DNA of 48,366 bases from Myxococcales bacterium. GTDB lineage: Bacteria > Myxococcota_A > Polyangia > Polyangiales > Polyangiaceae. The position numbers and the translations under genes are program-made. The DNA is taken from contig JANYHK010000039.1 in NCBI GenBank assembly GCA_025359105.1, positions 1-48,366 on the forward strand, in the 5' to 3' direction. Positions 32,277 through 39,661 of the stretch are shown piece after piece (within the stretch, counting starts at the first letter, position 1; every line of letters starts with the position of its first letter). The notes beneath the pieces were generated by a model. It was not told the DNA's origin, did not search any database, and saw nothing but the letters and a program-made list of their open reading frames with translations.

Positions 32277-33941
32277 CTAGGCAACCAGCAAGCGGTCGGC
32301 CAGGCTACGTGTCCCCGCGCCGCGCACCAGTCGATCGGCGATCGACTCCGCCACCGCCGCGATCGTGAGTGACGGGTTCGCGCCGAGCGCGGAGGGGATG
32401 AGCGCGGCGTCCACGACGAAGAGGTTCGGGTTGCCGAAGACCTCGCCGTTGGGATCGACGACGCCCTGGCCGGGGTCGGTGGCCTCGGCCATGCGGCAGC
32501 CGCCGAGGGGGTGCGCCGTGTTGACCGTCCCGTCTTTGCGGTACCCGTCGAGGAACATCTCGCCGCCGAGCGCCTCGTAGATGCGGCGCATCTTGTCCAC
32601 CGCGGCCGACCAGCGCCGCTCCGTCGCGTCGGCGGTCTCTGCCCAGCTGACCTCGTAGCCGACGCCGCCGGGGCCGAGGCGCACGGCGCCCTCGCACGAA
32701 TCGAGCGCGAGGCAGCCCATCGTGAGCATGCGCGGGCCGAACGACTTGAGCGTCTGCTTGAACGGCAGGCCCCAGTCGCGTCCGCTGGCGCCGTCGTGGA
32801 GCGACGTCGATGCCCGCCCGAGGGCGAGGGGATCCTTCGCCGGGAGGAGCGTCGAGGGTTGGCCGAGGCTCAGGTAGAGGGGCGCCGCGTAGAAGGGGAT
32901 GAGGATGAACTGGTGCTCTTTCCAGTACGTCGGGCAGAAGCTCGACATGGGCTTGCCCTTGTGGCCTTCGACGGCGAAGGCGTAGTCCTTCCCGACGATC
33001 CCGGTCACGCCGTAGTCCCCGTTGCCGGAGACGTGGCGCCCGAGCAGGTTCCCGGCGTCGAGCGCGCGCCGCTGGGTGAAGGCCGGCTTCGAGCGGAGGA
33101 GCAGGCCCGACGAGCCGACGGCGCCCGCGGCCACGACGAGGAGCTTGCACTCGATCTCGAAGCGCACGCTCGGCGCGGCGCGGCGATCGGTGCCGGAGAC
33201 GACGTAGCCGTCCTTGGTCGGCAGGATCTGGTCGACGTCGCAGCCGCTCCAGAGCTCGACGCCGGCGCCTTTGGCCGTGGCGAGGTAGTTCTTCGAGAGC
33301 GACTGGCGCCCGGAGAAGCGCTGGCCCTGGTTCCACCAGCCCTCGTTGGCGTCGTCCTCGTCGGCGAGCTTGAGGGGGACCGCCGTGGCGCCGATCTTCC
33401 GGCAGCCGTCGGCGAAGACGAAGTCGCGCTTGGTCGCGAGCTGCCAGTGCGGCACCTTGGCGTCGGTCCACGCGAGTCGGTGCACGTGGAGCATCTCTTC
33501 CACCTTCGCGTAGTACGGCCCGAGCGCCGCGCGCGTGTAGAGACTGGGCCAGAGGCGGCGGCCGTCGCGCGTCTGCTCGAAGGCCTCGGTCGGTGCGCGG
33601 AGGCTGACGCCGTCGTACGCGTTCGAGCCGCCGCCGACGCCGATGCCTGCGAGGACGTTCATGCTCGGCGTGCCGAGCTTGAAGGCGCCGACCGTGTCGG
33701 TGAAGAGCTGGGCGACCTTCCCGCTCGACTCCGGCGACAGCGAGTGGCGGAAGCGGTTGCCCTGCGCGTTGACCGGATCGCCGCTCGACCTGGGATCGAA
33801 CGCGCCGGTGTGGTCCTCGCCCTTCTCGAGCACCAGGACCTTCGCCTTGCCGCCGGCGACCTTCGCGGCCTCGCCGAGGCGCGCGGCCATGACGGCGCCT
33901 CCGAAGCCCGAGCCGATGATCACGACGTCTCGAAAAGCCAT
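32277..33941 (-). CDS. GMC-type oxidoreductase, cholesterol-oxidase-like
   Basis: 554 residues. The N-terminal FAD-binding fingerprint is VVIIGSGFGGAVMA (GSGFGG 10-15); a second FAD contact GIGVGGGSNAYDGV lies near 103. The C-terminal catalytic pair characteristic of class I cholesterol oxidase and relatives is present: His in TAHPLGGCRM and Asn in GANPSLTIAAVAE. No signal peptide, but the gene is coupled (TGATG) to an upstream Tat-signal subunit that could carry it out of the cell. It oxidises an alcohol, possibly a sterol or other lipid alcohol (inference from the motif and neighbours). Confidence 0.9.
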   Translation of the reverse strand: MAFRDVVIIGSGFGGAVMAARLGEAAKVAGGKAKVLVLEKGEDHTGAFDPRSSGDPVNAQGNRFRHSLSPESSGKVAQLFTDTVGAFKLGTPSMNVLAGIGVGGGSNAYDGVSLRAPTEAFEQTRDGRRLWPSLYTRAALGPYYAKVEEMLHVHRLAWTDAKVPHWQLATKRDFVFADGCRKIGATAVPLKLADEDDANEGWWNQGQRFSGRQSLSKNYLATAKGAGVELWSGCDVDQILPTKDGYVVSGTDRRAAPSVRFEIECKLLVVAAGAVGSSGLLLRSKPAFTQRRALDAGNLLGRHVSGNGDYGVTGIVGKDYAFAVEGHKGKPMSSFCPTYWKEHQFILIPFYAAPLYLSLGQPSTLLPAKDPLALGRASTSLHDGASGRDWGLPFKQTLKSFGPRMLTMGCLALDSCEGAVRLGPGGVGYEVSWAETADATERRWSAAVDKMRRIYEALGGEMFLDGYRKDGTVNTAHPLGGCRMAEATDPGQGVVDPNGEVFGNPNLFVVDAALIPSALGANPSLTIAAVAESIADRLVRGAGTRSLADRLLVA

Positions 33942-34729
33942 CAGAGAAGGTCTCCGTTCGCGTCGAGAACATGGGACAAATCGTCGCCAGTCGTGGGCTC
34001 AGGCTCGCGGTTGTACGTGTAGTCGTCGAGATCACCGTTCGCGTCGAGCTGCTGGAGGCTCTCGGACTTGGCGTCGACAAGACGGCCGCTCTTCGTGCGC
34101 GGGTAGCCGCTCACGGCGCGTCCGTCCGCGAAGCTCTCGAAGGGAGGGAAGCCCACGTCCTTTAGCCCCGCGTCGCTCTCGACGGCGCCGAGGTACGCCG
34201 TCATGCATGCCGCACGCACGATGAGGAGCGCCGACTTCTGGGCGGGATCGGCGAACGCTTGATCGACGGCCGCCTCCTGGAGCGCGCGCGGGAGATCCTG
34301 AAACTTCGTCAGCGGCTTTTGCACGAGCGCCGCGGCGTCGAGCGCCACGTTGAGGGCGTTGCGGAAGGCGCCGTCGAGATCGGCCAGGCGCGTCATGACC
34401 GAGTCGGGCAGCGGCGGTAGAAGCCCCTGCGCCTGCGCGAGCGGCACGAAGCTCGCGACGCGGAGCACCTTCGCCACGCCGGCCTCGCGCGCTCCGACGG
34501 AGAGGAGCTTCCCGGCGCTGTCCCGCTCGGCCGGAAGCAGCACGTCGCAGAGGGCATCGGTCGCGTCGGAGTAGACGAGCGGCGCCGCGTGACCACTGCC
34601 GGTCTCCGACGGAAGGCTCGGCGAGGGGGAATTCGTGTCGCCGACCGAGGGTGTGCGGCAGCCGACAGACACGAGGCCGAGGCCCATCAGCGCCTCGAGC
34701 GCGCTTCTCCGGGTCATGCGTGGCGACAT
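33941..34729 (-). CDS. gluconate 2-dehydrogenase subunit 3-like protein with Tat-like signal
   Basis: 262 residues (or 258 from ATG 34717). The N-terminus MTRRSALEALMGLGLVSVGC combines a twin-arginine-like RR with a lipobox-like SVGC. The body (from about DATDALCDVLLPA at residue ~55) is helical and matches the small subunit that accompanies GMC flavoproteins in gluconate/sorbitol-type dehydrogenases. The last ~15 residues hold DANGDLxD repeats, possibly calcium-binding. It is read first in the operon and its stop overlaps the GMC start, so both are probably exported together by Tat. Confidence 0.8.
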   Translation of the reverse strand: MSPRMTRRSALEALMGLGLVSVGCRTPSVGDTNSPSPSLPSETGSGHAAPLVYSDATDALCDVLLPAERDSAGKLLSVGAREAGVAKVLRVASFVPLAQAQGLLPPLPDSVMTRLADLDGAFRNALNVALDAAALVQKPLTKFQDLPRALQEAAVDQAFADPAQKSALLIVRAACMTAYLGAVESDAGLKDVGFPPFESFADGRAVSGYPRTKSGRLVDAKSESLQQLDANGDLDDYTYNREPEPTTGDDLSHVLDANGDLL

Positions 34730-34846
34730 GTCGGTGTGTCTGCTACCACCTTTCGGTTGGAGCGTTACCCCTCGTTTTGGAAACGCGCGTTCTCCCAGCG
34801 CTTCCGAGCGCTTCCGAGGAGCCGCGCTAAAAACACCGACCTAGCC
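34730..34846. promoter_or_regulatory. divergent promoter region between the two GMC operons
   Basis: 117 bp separate the divergent starts of the GMC/subunit-3 pair (minus) and the seven-gene operon (plus). It contains a short perfect hairpin CGTTT-TGG-AAACG (34773-34785) and a tandem 10-nt repeat AGCGCTTCCG at 34797-34806 and 34807-34816. These are candidate operators for shared control. No convincing -35/-10 pair was identified on either strand. Confidence 0.5.
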
Positions 34847-36733
34847 ATGTCGGGGTTTCACTCACCTTTCGCCGCTTTGCGCGGCATTGCCGGAGCGGCG
34901 GCGCTCCTGGCGCTGGTGGCGACCGCCTCTTGCCGGGTTGGCAAGGCTCCGGCGCCGGCGCCGACGGGCTTCGAGGTGATCGTGGTCGGCTCGGGCGCCG
35001 GTGGGGGGCCCCTCGCGGCCCGCCTGGCGCGCGCGGGCAAGCGCGTGCTGCTCCTCGAAGCCGGCCAGGACGTCGGGACCAGCGCCAAGTACGAGGTGCC
35101 GGCGATGCACGCGCTGTCGACGGAAGATCCGGCGATGGCGTGGTGGTACTTCGTCAAGCACCACGCGGATCGGGCGATCGACGCCACCGACTCGAAGATC
35201 ACCCCGCAAGGCATCCTCTACCCGCGAGGCAGCGCGCTGGGCGGGTCGACGGCGGTGAACGCGATGGTGACGGTGCTCCCGTCGCGCGCCGACTGGGATC
35301 GGCTCGCCGCGCTCACCAGCGATCGCTCCTTCCGCGCCGAGTCGATGGACCGCTACTACGATCGCGTCCGCGAGTGGCTCGGCGTCGAGCTCGCCGATCC
35401 CAGCCTCGCGTCGGGGGACCGCAAGGTCGCCGGTTACCTGGGTGCGGCGGCGCAGACGTGGCGGGGCCCGCTCGGCGGCGACGCGGGCTCGCCCGATCTC
35501 CTCGGCGCCGGCGGGAACCTCGGCACGGTGTTCGCCCACGACCTCAACGAAGCGCTCCGCGGCGGCGAGGCCGAGGGGCTGTACCGGTTGCCGCTGGCGA
35601 CGTCGAACGGCGCGCGCAACGGGAGCCGCGAGAACATCCTCGCCACCGTCGCCGCCGGCTTCCCGCTCACCGTCGAGACCGGCGCGTTCGTCACGAAGGT
35701 CCTCTGGGGCGCGCGAGGCGGGACCCCGACGGCCGTAGGCGTCGAGTACGTGCGCGGCGCGCAGGTGTACGGCGCGAGCCTCGCGCCGGCGAAGGCCCCC
35801 GAGGCGCGTGTCCAGGCGTTCGCGTCGGCCGAGATCGTCCTGTCGGCGGGCGCCTTCAACTCGCCGCAGCTCCTCATGCTCTCCGGCGTCGGCGACGAGG
35901 CCGATCTGCGCGCGCACGGGATCGACGTCGTGGTGCCGCGCGCCGGCGTCGGCAAGAACCTCCAGGATCGCTACGAGGCGCCGGTCGTGACGGAGTTCGC
36001 CAAGCCCCTCGATATCGTCGCCGGCTGCGCGCTCGGCGGGGAGCCGTCGAAGGACGCGTGCTACGCGGACTGGACGCGCGGCGAGGGCGTGTACAGGACG
36101 CCCGGTTTTCTCGCCTCGATCCTCACGCGCTCGTCGGCGTCGCAGCCGGTCGCCGATCTCCAGGTGTTCGCCGTCCCCACCGACGCGCGCGGCTACTACC
36201 CCGGGTATTCGAAGGACAGCGCGGCGGCGAAGAACCGCTTCACGTGGCTCCTCCTCAAGGCCCACACCAAGAACACCGACGGCACCGTGCGCCTCTCGGG
36301 CCCCAGCCCCTTCGCGCGCCCCGAGATCGCGTTCAACTACTTCGACGAGAAGGATCCGCTCTCCGATCCCGATCTCCTCGCCCTCGTCGAGGGCGTCAAG
36401 CTCGTGCGTCGCATCGAGGATCAGATGCGCGCGAACGTGTCCGACGATCAGGTGAAGGAGATCTGGCCGGGCGCGGAGATGACCGCAGATCGCGACCTCG
36501 CCGCATGGATCCGCAAGGAGACATGGGGCCACCACGCGTGCTGCACCGACAAGATGGGGCAGGCCGGCGACGCGTCGGCGGTGGTGGATGCGCGCTTTCG
36601 CGTCCTCGGGGCGCGCGGCCTCCGCGTTGTCGACGCCTCGGTGTTTCCGGAGATCCCCGGCACGTTCATCGCGCTGCCGACCTACATGCTCGCGGAGAAA
36701 GCCGCGGACGTGATGCTGGAGGATCTCAAGTGA
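34847..36733 (+). CDS. GMC oxidoreductase lipoprotein (choline-dehydrogenase-like)
   Basis: 628 residues from ATG 34847; the frame upstream is antisense to the neighbouring gene. Signal and lipobox TASC give Cys29, so this flavoenzyme is predicted to be tethered outside the cytoplasm. FAD fingerprint VIVVGSGAGGGPLAA lies near 45-58 and GMC signature 1 GSALGGSTAVNAMV near 130. At the active site the His is kept (GHHACCTDKMG). The residue aligning with the second catalytic residue (usually Asn or His in an NAPT-like segment) appears to be Ala in FIALPTYMLAEKAAD. It overlaps the next gene by GTGA and heads the seven-gene operon. Confidence 0.9.
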   Translation: MSGFHSPFAALRGIAGAAALLALVATASCRVGKAPAPAPTGFEVIVVGSGAGGGPLAARLARAGKRVLLLEAGQDVGTSAKYEVPAMHALSTEDPAMAWWYFVKHHADRAIDATDSKITPQGILYPRGSALGGSTAVNAMVTVLPSRADWDRLAALTSDRSFRAESMDRYYDRVREWLGVELADPSLASGDRKVAGYLGAAAQTWRGPLGGDAGSPDLLGAGGNLGTVFAHDLNEALRGGEAEGLYRLPLATSNGARNGSRENILATVAAGFPLTVETGAFVTKVLWGARGGTPTAVGVEYVRGAQVYGASLAPAKAPEARVQAFASAEIVLSAGAFNSPQLLMLSGVGDEADLRAHGIDVVVPRAGVGKNLQDRYEAPVVTEFAKPLDIVAGCALGGEPSKDACYADWTRGEGVYRTPGFLASILTRSSASQPVADLQVFAVPTDARGYYPGYSKDSAAAKNRFTWLLLKAHTKNTDGTVRLSGPSPFARPEIAFNYFDEKDPLSDPDLLALVEGVKLVRRIEDQMRANVSDDQVKEIWPGAEMTADRDLAAWIRKETWGHHACCTDKMGQAGDASAVVDARFRVLGARGLRVVDASVFPEIPGTFIALPTYMLAEKAADVMLEDLK

Positions 36734-37962
36734 TCCGCGCGCTCCTTCCGGCGACGCTCATGGCCCTCGTGGTGGCCAGCGGCGCATGCGCGGCCGATCA
36801 GAGCACGTGCACGAACCTGCGCGACAAGCTCCGCGCGTGCGGCTTCACGACGCCCGACCAGGTCGACTGTGCGCGCCTCGACGCTTCGAGCGAGGACGCT
36901 CTGATGCAGCGCCTCGCCGAGCGCGGGTGCAACGGCGTGGCCGACGGCGACACCGACGCGGTCGATCCGCGCGTCTGCGCGCTCGCCGGCTGGTCGTGCC
37001 CGGGCTCGCCGGTGCCGAACCCTGGCCCCGCGCACCCCAGGAACGCCGTCGTGCTGGTCAGCGGCATCGACGGCTCGCCCACGTTCGACTGGAACCCGCG
37101 CATCCTGTCCGCCCTGCGCACGGCCGGCGTCGACGCGCACCACGTCCAGGTGTTGCCGTGGGCCACGACGCCCGATCGCGCTTCGGATTTGTGGGCATCG
37201 CTCCAGGCCCTTCGCGTCAAGAACGGCGGGAAGCTGAACCTCGTCTGCTACGCGGTCGGCGGGATCGACTGCCGGTACGTCGCGAGCCCCCACGGCCTCA
37301 TGAAGGACGACGCCGCCGGCTACCGCGAGGTCTCCTCCACGATCGCGTCGATCACGACGATCTCGACGCCCCACCATGGCACCCGCGTCGCCGACGCCGC
37401 GCTCTCGGCCCTCGAGAGCGGCACCGCGGCGGACGTGTTGCAAGCGCTCGTCGGCGATCAGGCGCCCGCCGGCGTCCCCGCCAGCGCGGCGCTCGTGTCG
37501 ACGTTGAACGGCCTCACGCTCGACGCCCTCTCCGCGTTCAACCAGACCGTCACCGACGCGCCAGGCATCCCGTACCAGTCGTGGGCCGGCGTCAGCCACG
37601 TGCTCGGCCGCTCCTCTGCCGTGACCGACCAGGCCGTGCGCGCCCACTGCGTGGATGCGCGCGGCGCGGTCTCGTACATGCGCCACGACGGCACGAACGA
37701 TCCGATGAACGAGGCGCTCTGGATCACGTCGCCCTTCGCGAGCACGTCGCGGAGCGATCAGGGCCGCGTCGTGTCGAGCCCCGCCGACGGCATGGTGTCC
37801 ATCGAGAGCGCGAAGTGGGGCGAATTCCGCGGCTGCTTGCCGGCGGATCACTACGACGTGATAGGGCAAATCGGTCACACGACGCGCGACGGCGTCACCG
37901 GCTTCGACGCGCCGCGCTTCTACGTCTGGCTCGCGGGCGATCTCGCGGCGAGGGGGCTCTGA
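36730..37962 (+). CDS. lipase paralogue with nucleophile Ser replaced by Ala, lipoprotein
   Basis: 410 residues from a GTG overlapping the upstream stop. Lipobox SGAC gives Cys20. An N-terminal Cys domain (Cys27, 37, 47, 67, 83, 90) precedes an alpha/beta lipase fold of the Pseudomonas/Burkholderia type: VVLVSGIDGSP, then TPHHGTRVADA. The nucleophile elbow reads LVCYAVGG, with Ala175 where the downstream paralogue has Ser186 (LVCHSLGG). Asp353 (ADGMVSIESAKWG) and His374 (PADHYDVIG) remain. It should not work as a Ser hydrolase. It may bind lipids, or chaperone the active paralogue, as a pseudoenzyme. The frame is intact, arguing against simple decay. Confidence 0.88.
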   Translation: MIRALLPATLMALVVASGACAADQSTCTNLRDKLRACGFTTPDQVDCARLDASSEDALMQRLAERGCNGVADGDTDAVDPRVCALAGWSCPGSPVPNPGPAHPRNAVVLVSGIDGSPTFDWNPRILSALRTAGVDAHHVQVLPWATTPDRASDLWASLQALRVKNGGKLNLVCYAVGGIDCRYVASPHGLMKDDAAGYREVSSTIASITTISTPHHGTRVADAALSALESGTAADVLQALVGDQAPAGVPASAALVSTLNGLTLDALSAFNQTVTDAPGIPYQSWAGVSHVLGRSSAVTDQAVRAHCVDARGAVSYMRHDGTNDPMNEALWITSPFASTSRSDQGRVVSSPADGMVSIESAKWGEFRGCLPADHYDVIGQIGHTTRDGVTGFDAPRFYVWLAGDLAARGL

Positions 37963-39221
37963 TGCGCGCGCGCGTCGCCCGTCTCGTCGCCACCTTCGCG
38001 TCCGCAGTCGCCGTCGCGCTCGCCGGCGCGTGCGCGCCCCAGGCCACGCCGCAGGATCGCTGCGCCGAGGTGAAGCGCCAGCTCGTCACGTGCGTCGGAA
38101 ACGTCGCCGATCGGCTCGATTGCAGCCAGATGACCGACACCGACATCGATCGGCTGTCGGCGGCGACGACGAGCACCTCGTGCGCCCTGCTCGAGGACGC
38201 GCTCCCGATCGACGGCGATCCGCAGTCGGCGACGTGCCGCCTGATGAACGTCGGGTGCATCGGCTCGGTGACGCCGGCCCCCACGCGCGGCGCGACGAAG
38301 TACCCGATCGTGCTGGTGAACGGCATCGATTCATCGCCGCTCTTTCGCTACAGCGATCGCATCGTCCGGATGATGAAGGACGTGGGCGGCCACAAGGTGT
38401 TTTTGGCCACGCTCCCCGCCTACGAGACACCGCAGACGCGCGCGCCGCTTCTCTTGCAGCGCATCCTCGACGTGCGCCGCCAGACCGGGGCCGCGAAGGT
38501 GAACCTCGTCTGCCACTCGCTCGGCGGTCTCGACTGCCGGTACCTCGTGAGCCCCGCGGGCCTCGTGGCCGACACCGGCGTCGACGCGGCGTCCTCCGTG
38601 GCGTCGATCACGACCGTGGCGACGGCGCACCGCGGGACGCGCGTGGCCGACGTGCTCCTCGATCTGACGCCGGACGGCGACCGCGGCAAGATCGTGAACG
38701 ACTTCGCGTCGCTCGTCGGCGACTGGTTCAGTGACAAGGCGCTCCGCGAGGACGCGCACCTGCGCGACGCGATCCGCGCGCTGACGACGTCGCAGGCCGC
38801 GTCGTTCAACGCCGAGATCGTCGACGCCGCTAGCGTCTACTACCAGTCCTGGGCCGGCTACAGCCGCCCGCTCGGCCAGTCGACGCCCGAGCACGACGCG
38901 CGCCTCCGCGAGCTCTGCGCGCCCGTGGACAAGGAGGACGGCGACGGTCTCCCCGGCTTCGGCACCGCCGACTACATGGCGCTGCCGCTCGTGCCGTTCG
39001 CCGACGTCATCGGCAAAGAAGATCCGAGGACGACGATGCCCAACGACGGGCTCACCGGCGTTGCGTCGACGCGCTGGGGCAAGTTCCGCGGCTGCGTGCC
39101 GGCCGATCACATGGAGCAGCTCGGGCAGCGGAGCATCCCCGACGTCAACGTGCGCACTGGCTTCGACGTCGCCCGTTTCTACGCCAACGTCGCCGGCGAT
39201 CTCCGCGCGAGGGGGTTCTGA
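37962..39221 (+). CDS. triacylglycerol-type lipase, lipoprotein
   Basis: 419 residues; the start overlaps the preceding stop by one base (TGATG). Signal with lipobox AGAC, Cys24. An N-terminal four-Cys domain (Cys34, 44, 54, 74) precedes the lipase domain from ~114: PIVLVNGIDSSP (oxyanion region), elbow LVCHSLGG with Ser186, AHRGTRVADV, Asp362 (NDGLTGVASTRWGKFRG) and His383 (PADHMEQLG). The DGL.GV and G-K-F pattern plus HRGT.VAD are those of the Pseudomonas/Burkholderia lipase family. It hydrolyses ester bonds of lipids outside the cytoplasm. It is the intact copy of a tandem pair. Confidence 0.9.
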   Translation: MRARVARLVATFASAVAVALAGACAPQATPQDRCAEVKRQLVTCVGNVADRLDCSQMTDTDIDRLSAATTSTSCALLEDALPIDGDPQSATCRLMNVGCIGSVTPAPTRGATKYPIVLVNGIDSSPLFRYSDRIVRMMKDVGGHKVFLATLPAYETPQTRAPLLLQRILDVRRQTGAAKVNLVCHSLGGLDCRYLVSPAGLVADTGVDAASSVASITTVATAHRGTRVADVLLDLTPDGDRGKIVNDFASLVGDWFSDKALREDAHLRDAIRALTTSQAASFNAEIVDAASVYYQSWAGYSRPLGQSTPEHDARLRELCAPVDKEDGDGLPGFGTADYMALPLVPFADVIGKEDPRTTMPNDGLTGVASTRWGKFRGCVPADHMEQLGQRSIPDVNVRTGFDVARFYANVAGDLRARGF

Positions 39222-39658
39222 TGCGACGCCTCGCCGTCCTCCTCGCGCCCGCGTTCATGCTCGTCGGCGCGTGGGGCTGCATCCACGAGCCCGCCCCCAC
39301 CGGAGACGACTGCGCGCAGGCGCGGGCCGTCTTCACCAGGTGCGGCGTCTCACTCCCGATCCTCGAGGGGGCCGCGTGCACCGGCATGCAGCGCGTCGTC
39401 GCCCGGTGCGTCGCGCACCACGCCACCAGCTGCGACGATCTCTCGACGCTCCTCGGTCGCCTCGACGCGTGCGCCGCCGACGAGCTCGACGGCGGCGAGC
39501 TCGCCCCCCTCGCCGATCTCCCGCTCCCCCCGCCCGCCGACGCCGGCGCCGACACCGCCCTGGAGGCCGCGCTCGCGCCGATCGACGCGGCCTCGAGCTT
39601 CGACTCCGCCCTCCCCGACGCAACCCCTGACGCCGCCGACGCGCGCGGGCGGGACTGA
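39221..39658 (+). CDS. small lipoprotein sharing the lipases' N-terminal Cys domain
   Basis: 145 residues; TGATG overlap with the lipase gene. Lipobox GAWGC, Cys20. Residues ~28-84 repeat the Cys spacing of the two upstream proteins (Cys31, Cys41, Cys53, Cys71, with extra Cys63 and Cys84), including a CAQAR-VFTRCG start. The catalytic domain is absent; a Pro/Asp/Ala-rich tail ends the protein. It looks like a stand-alone copy of that domain, possibly a competitor or scaffold for whatever the domain binds. The next gene starts 3 bp later. Confidence 0.8.
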   Translation: MRRLAVLLAPAFMLVGAWGCIHEPAPTGDDCAQARAVFTRCGVSLPILEGAACTGMQRVVARCVAHHATSCDDLSTLLGRLDACAADELDGGELAPLADLPLPPPADAGADTALEAALAPIDAASSFDSALPDATPDAADARGRD

Positions 39659-39661
39659 TCC

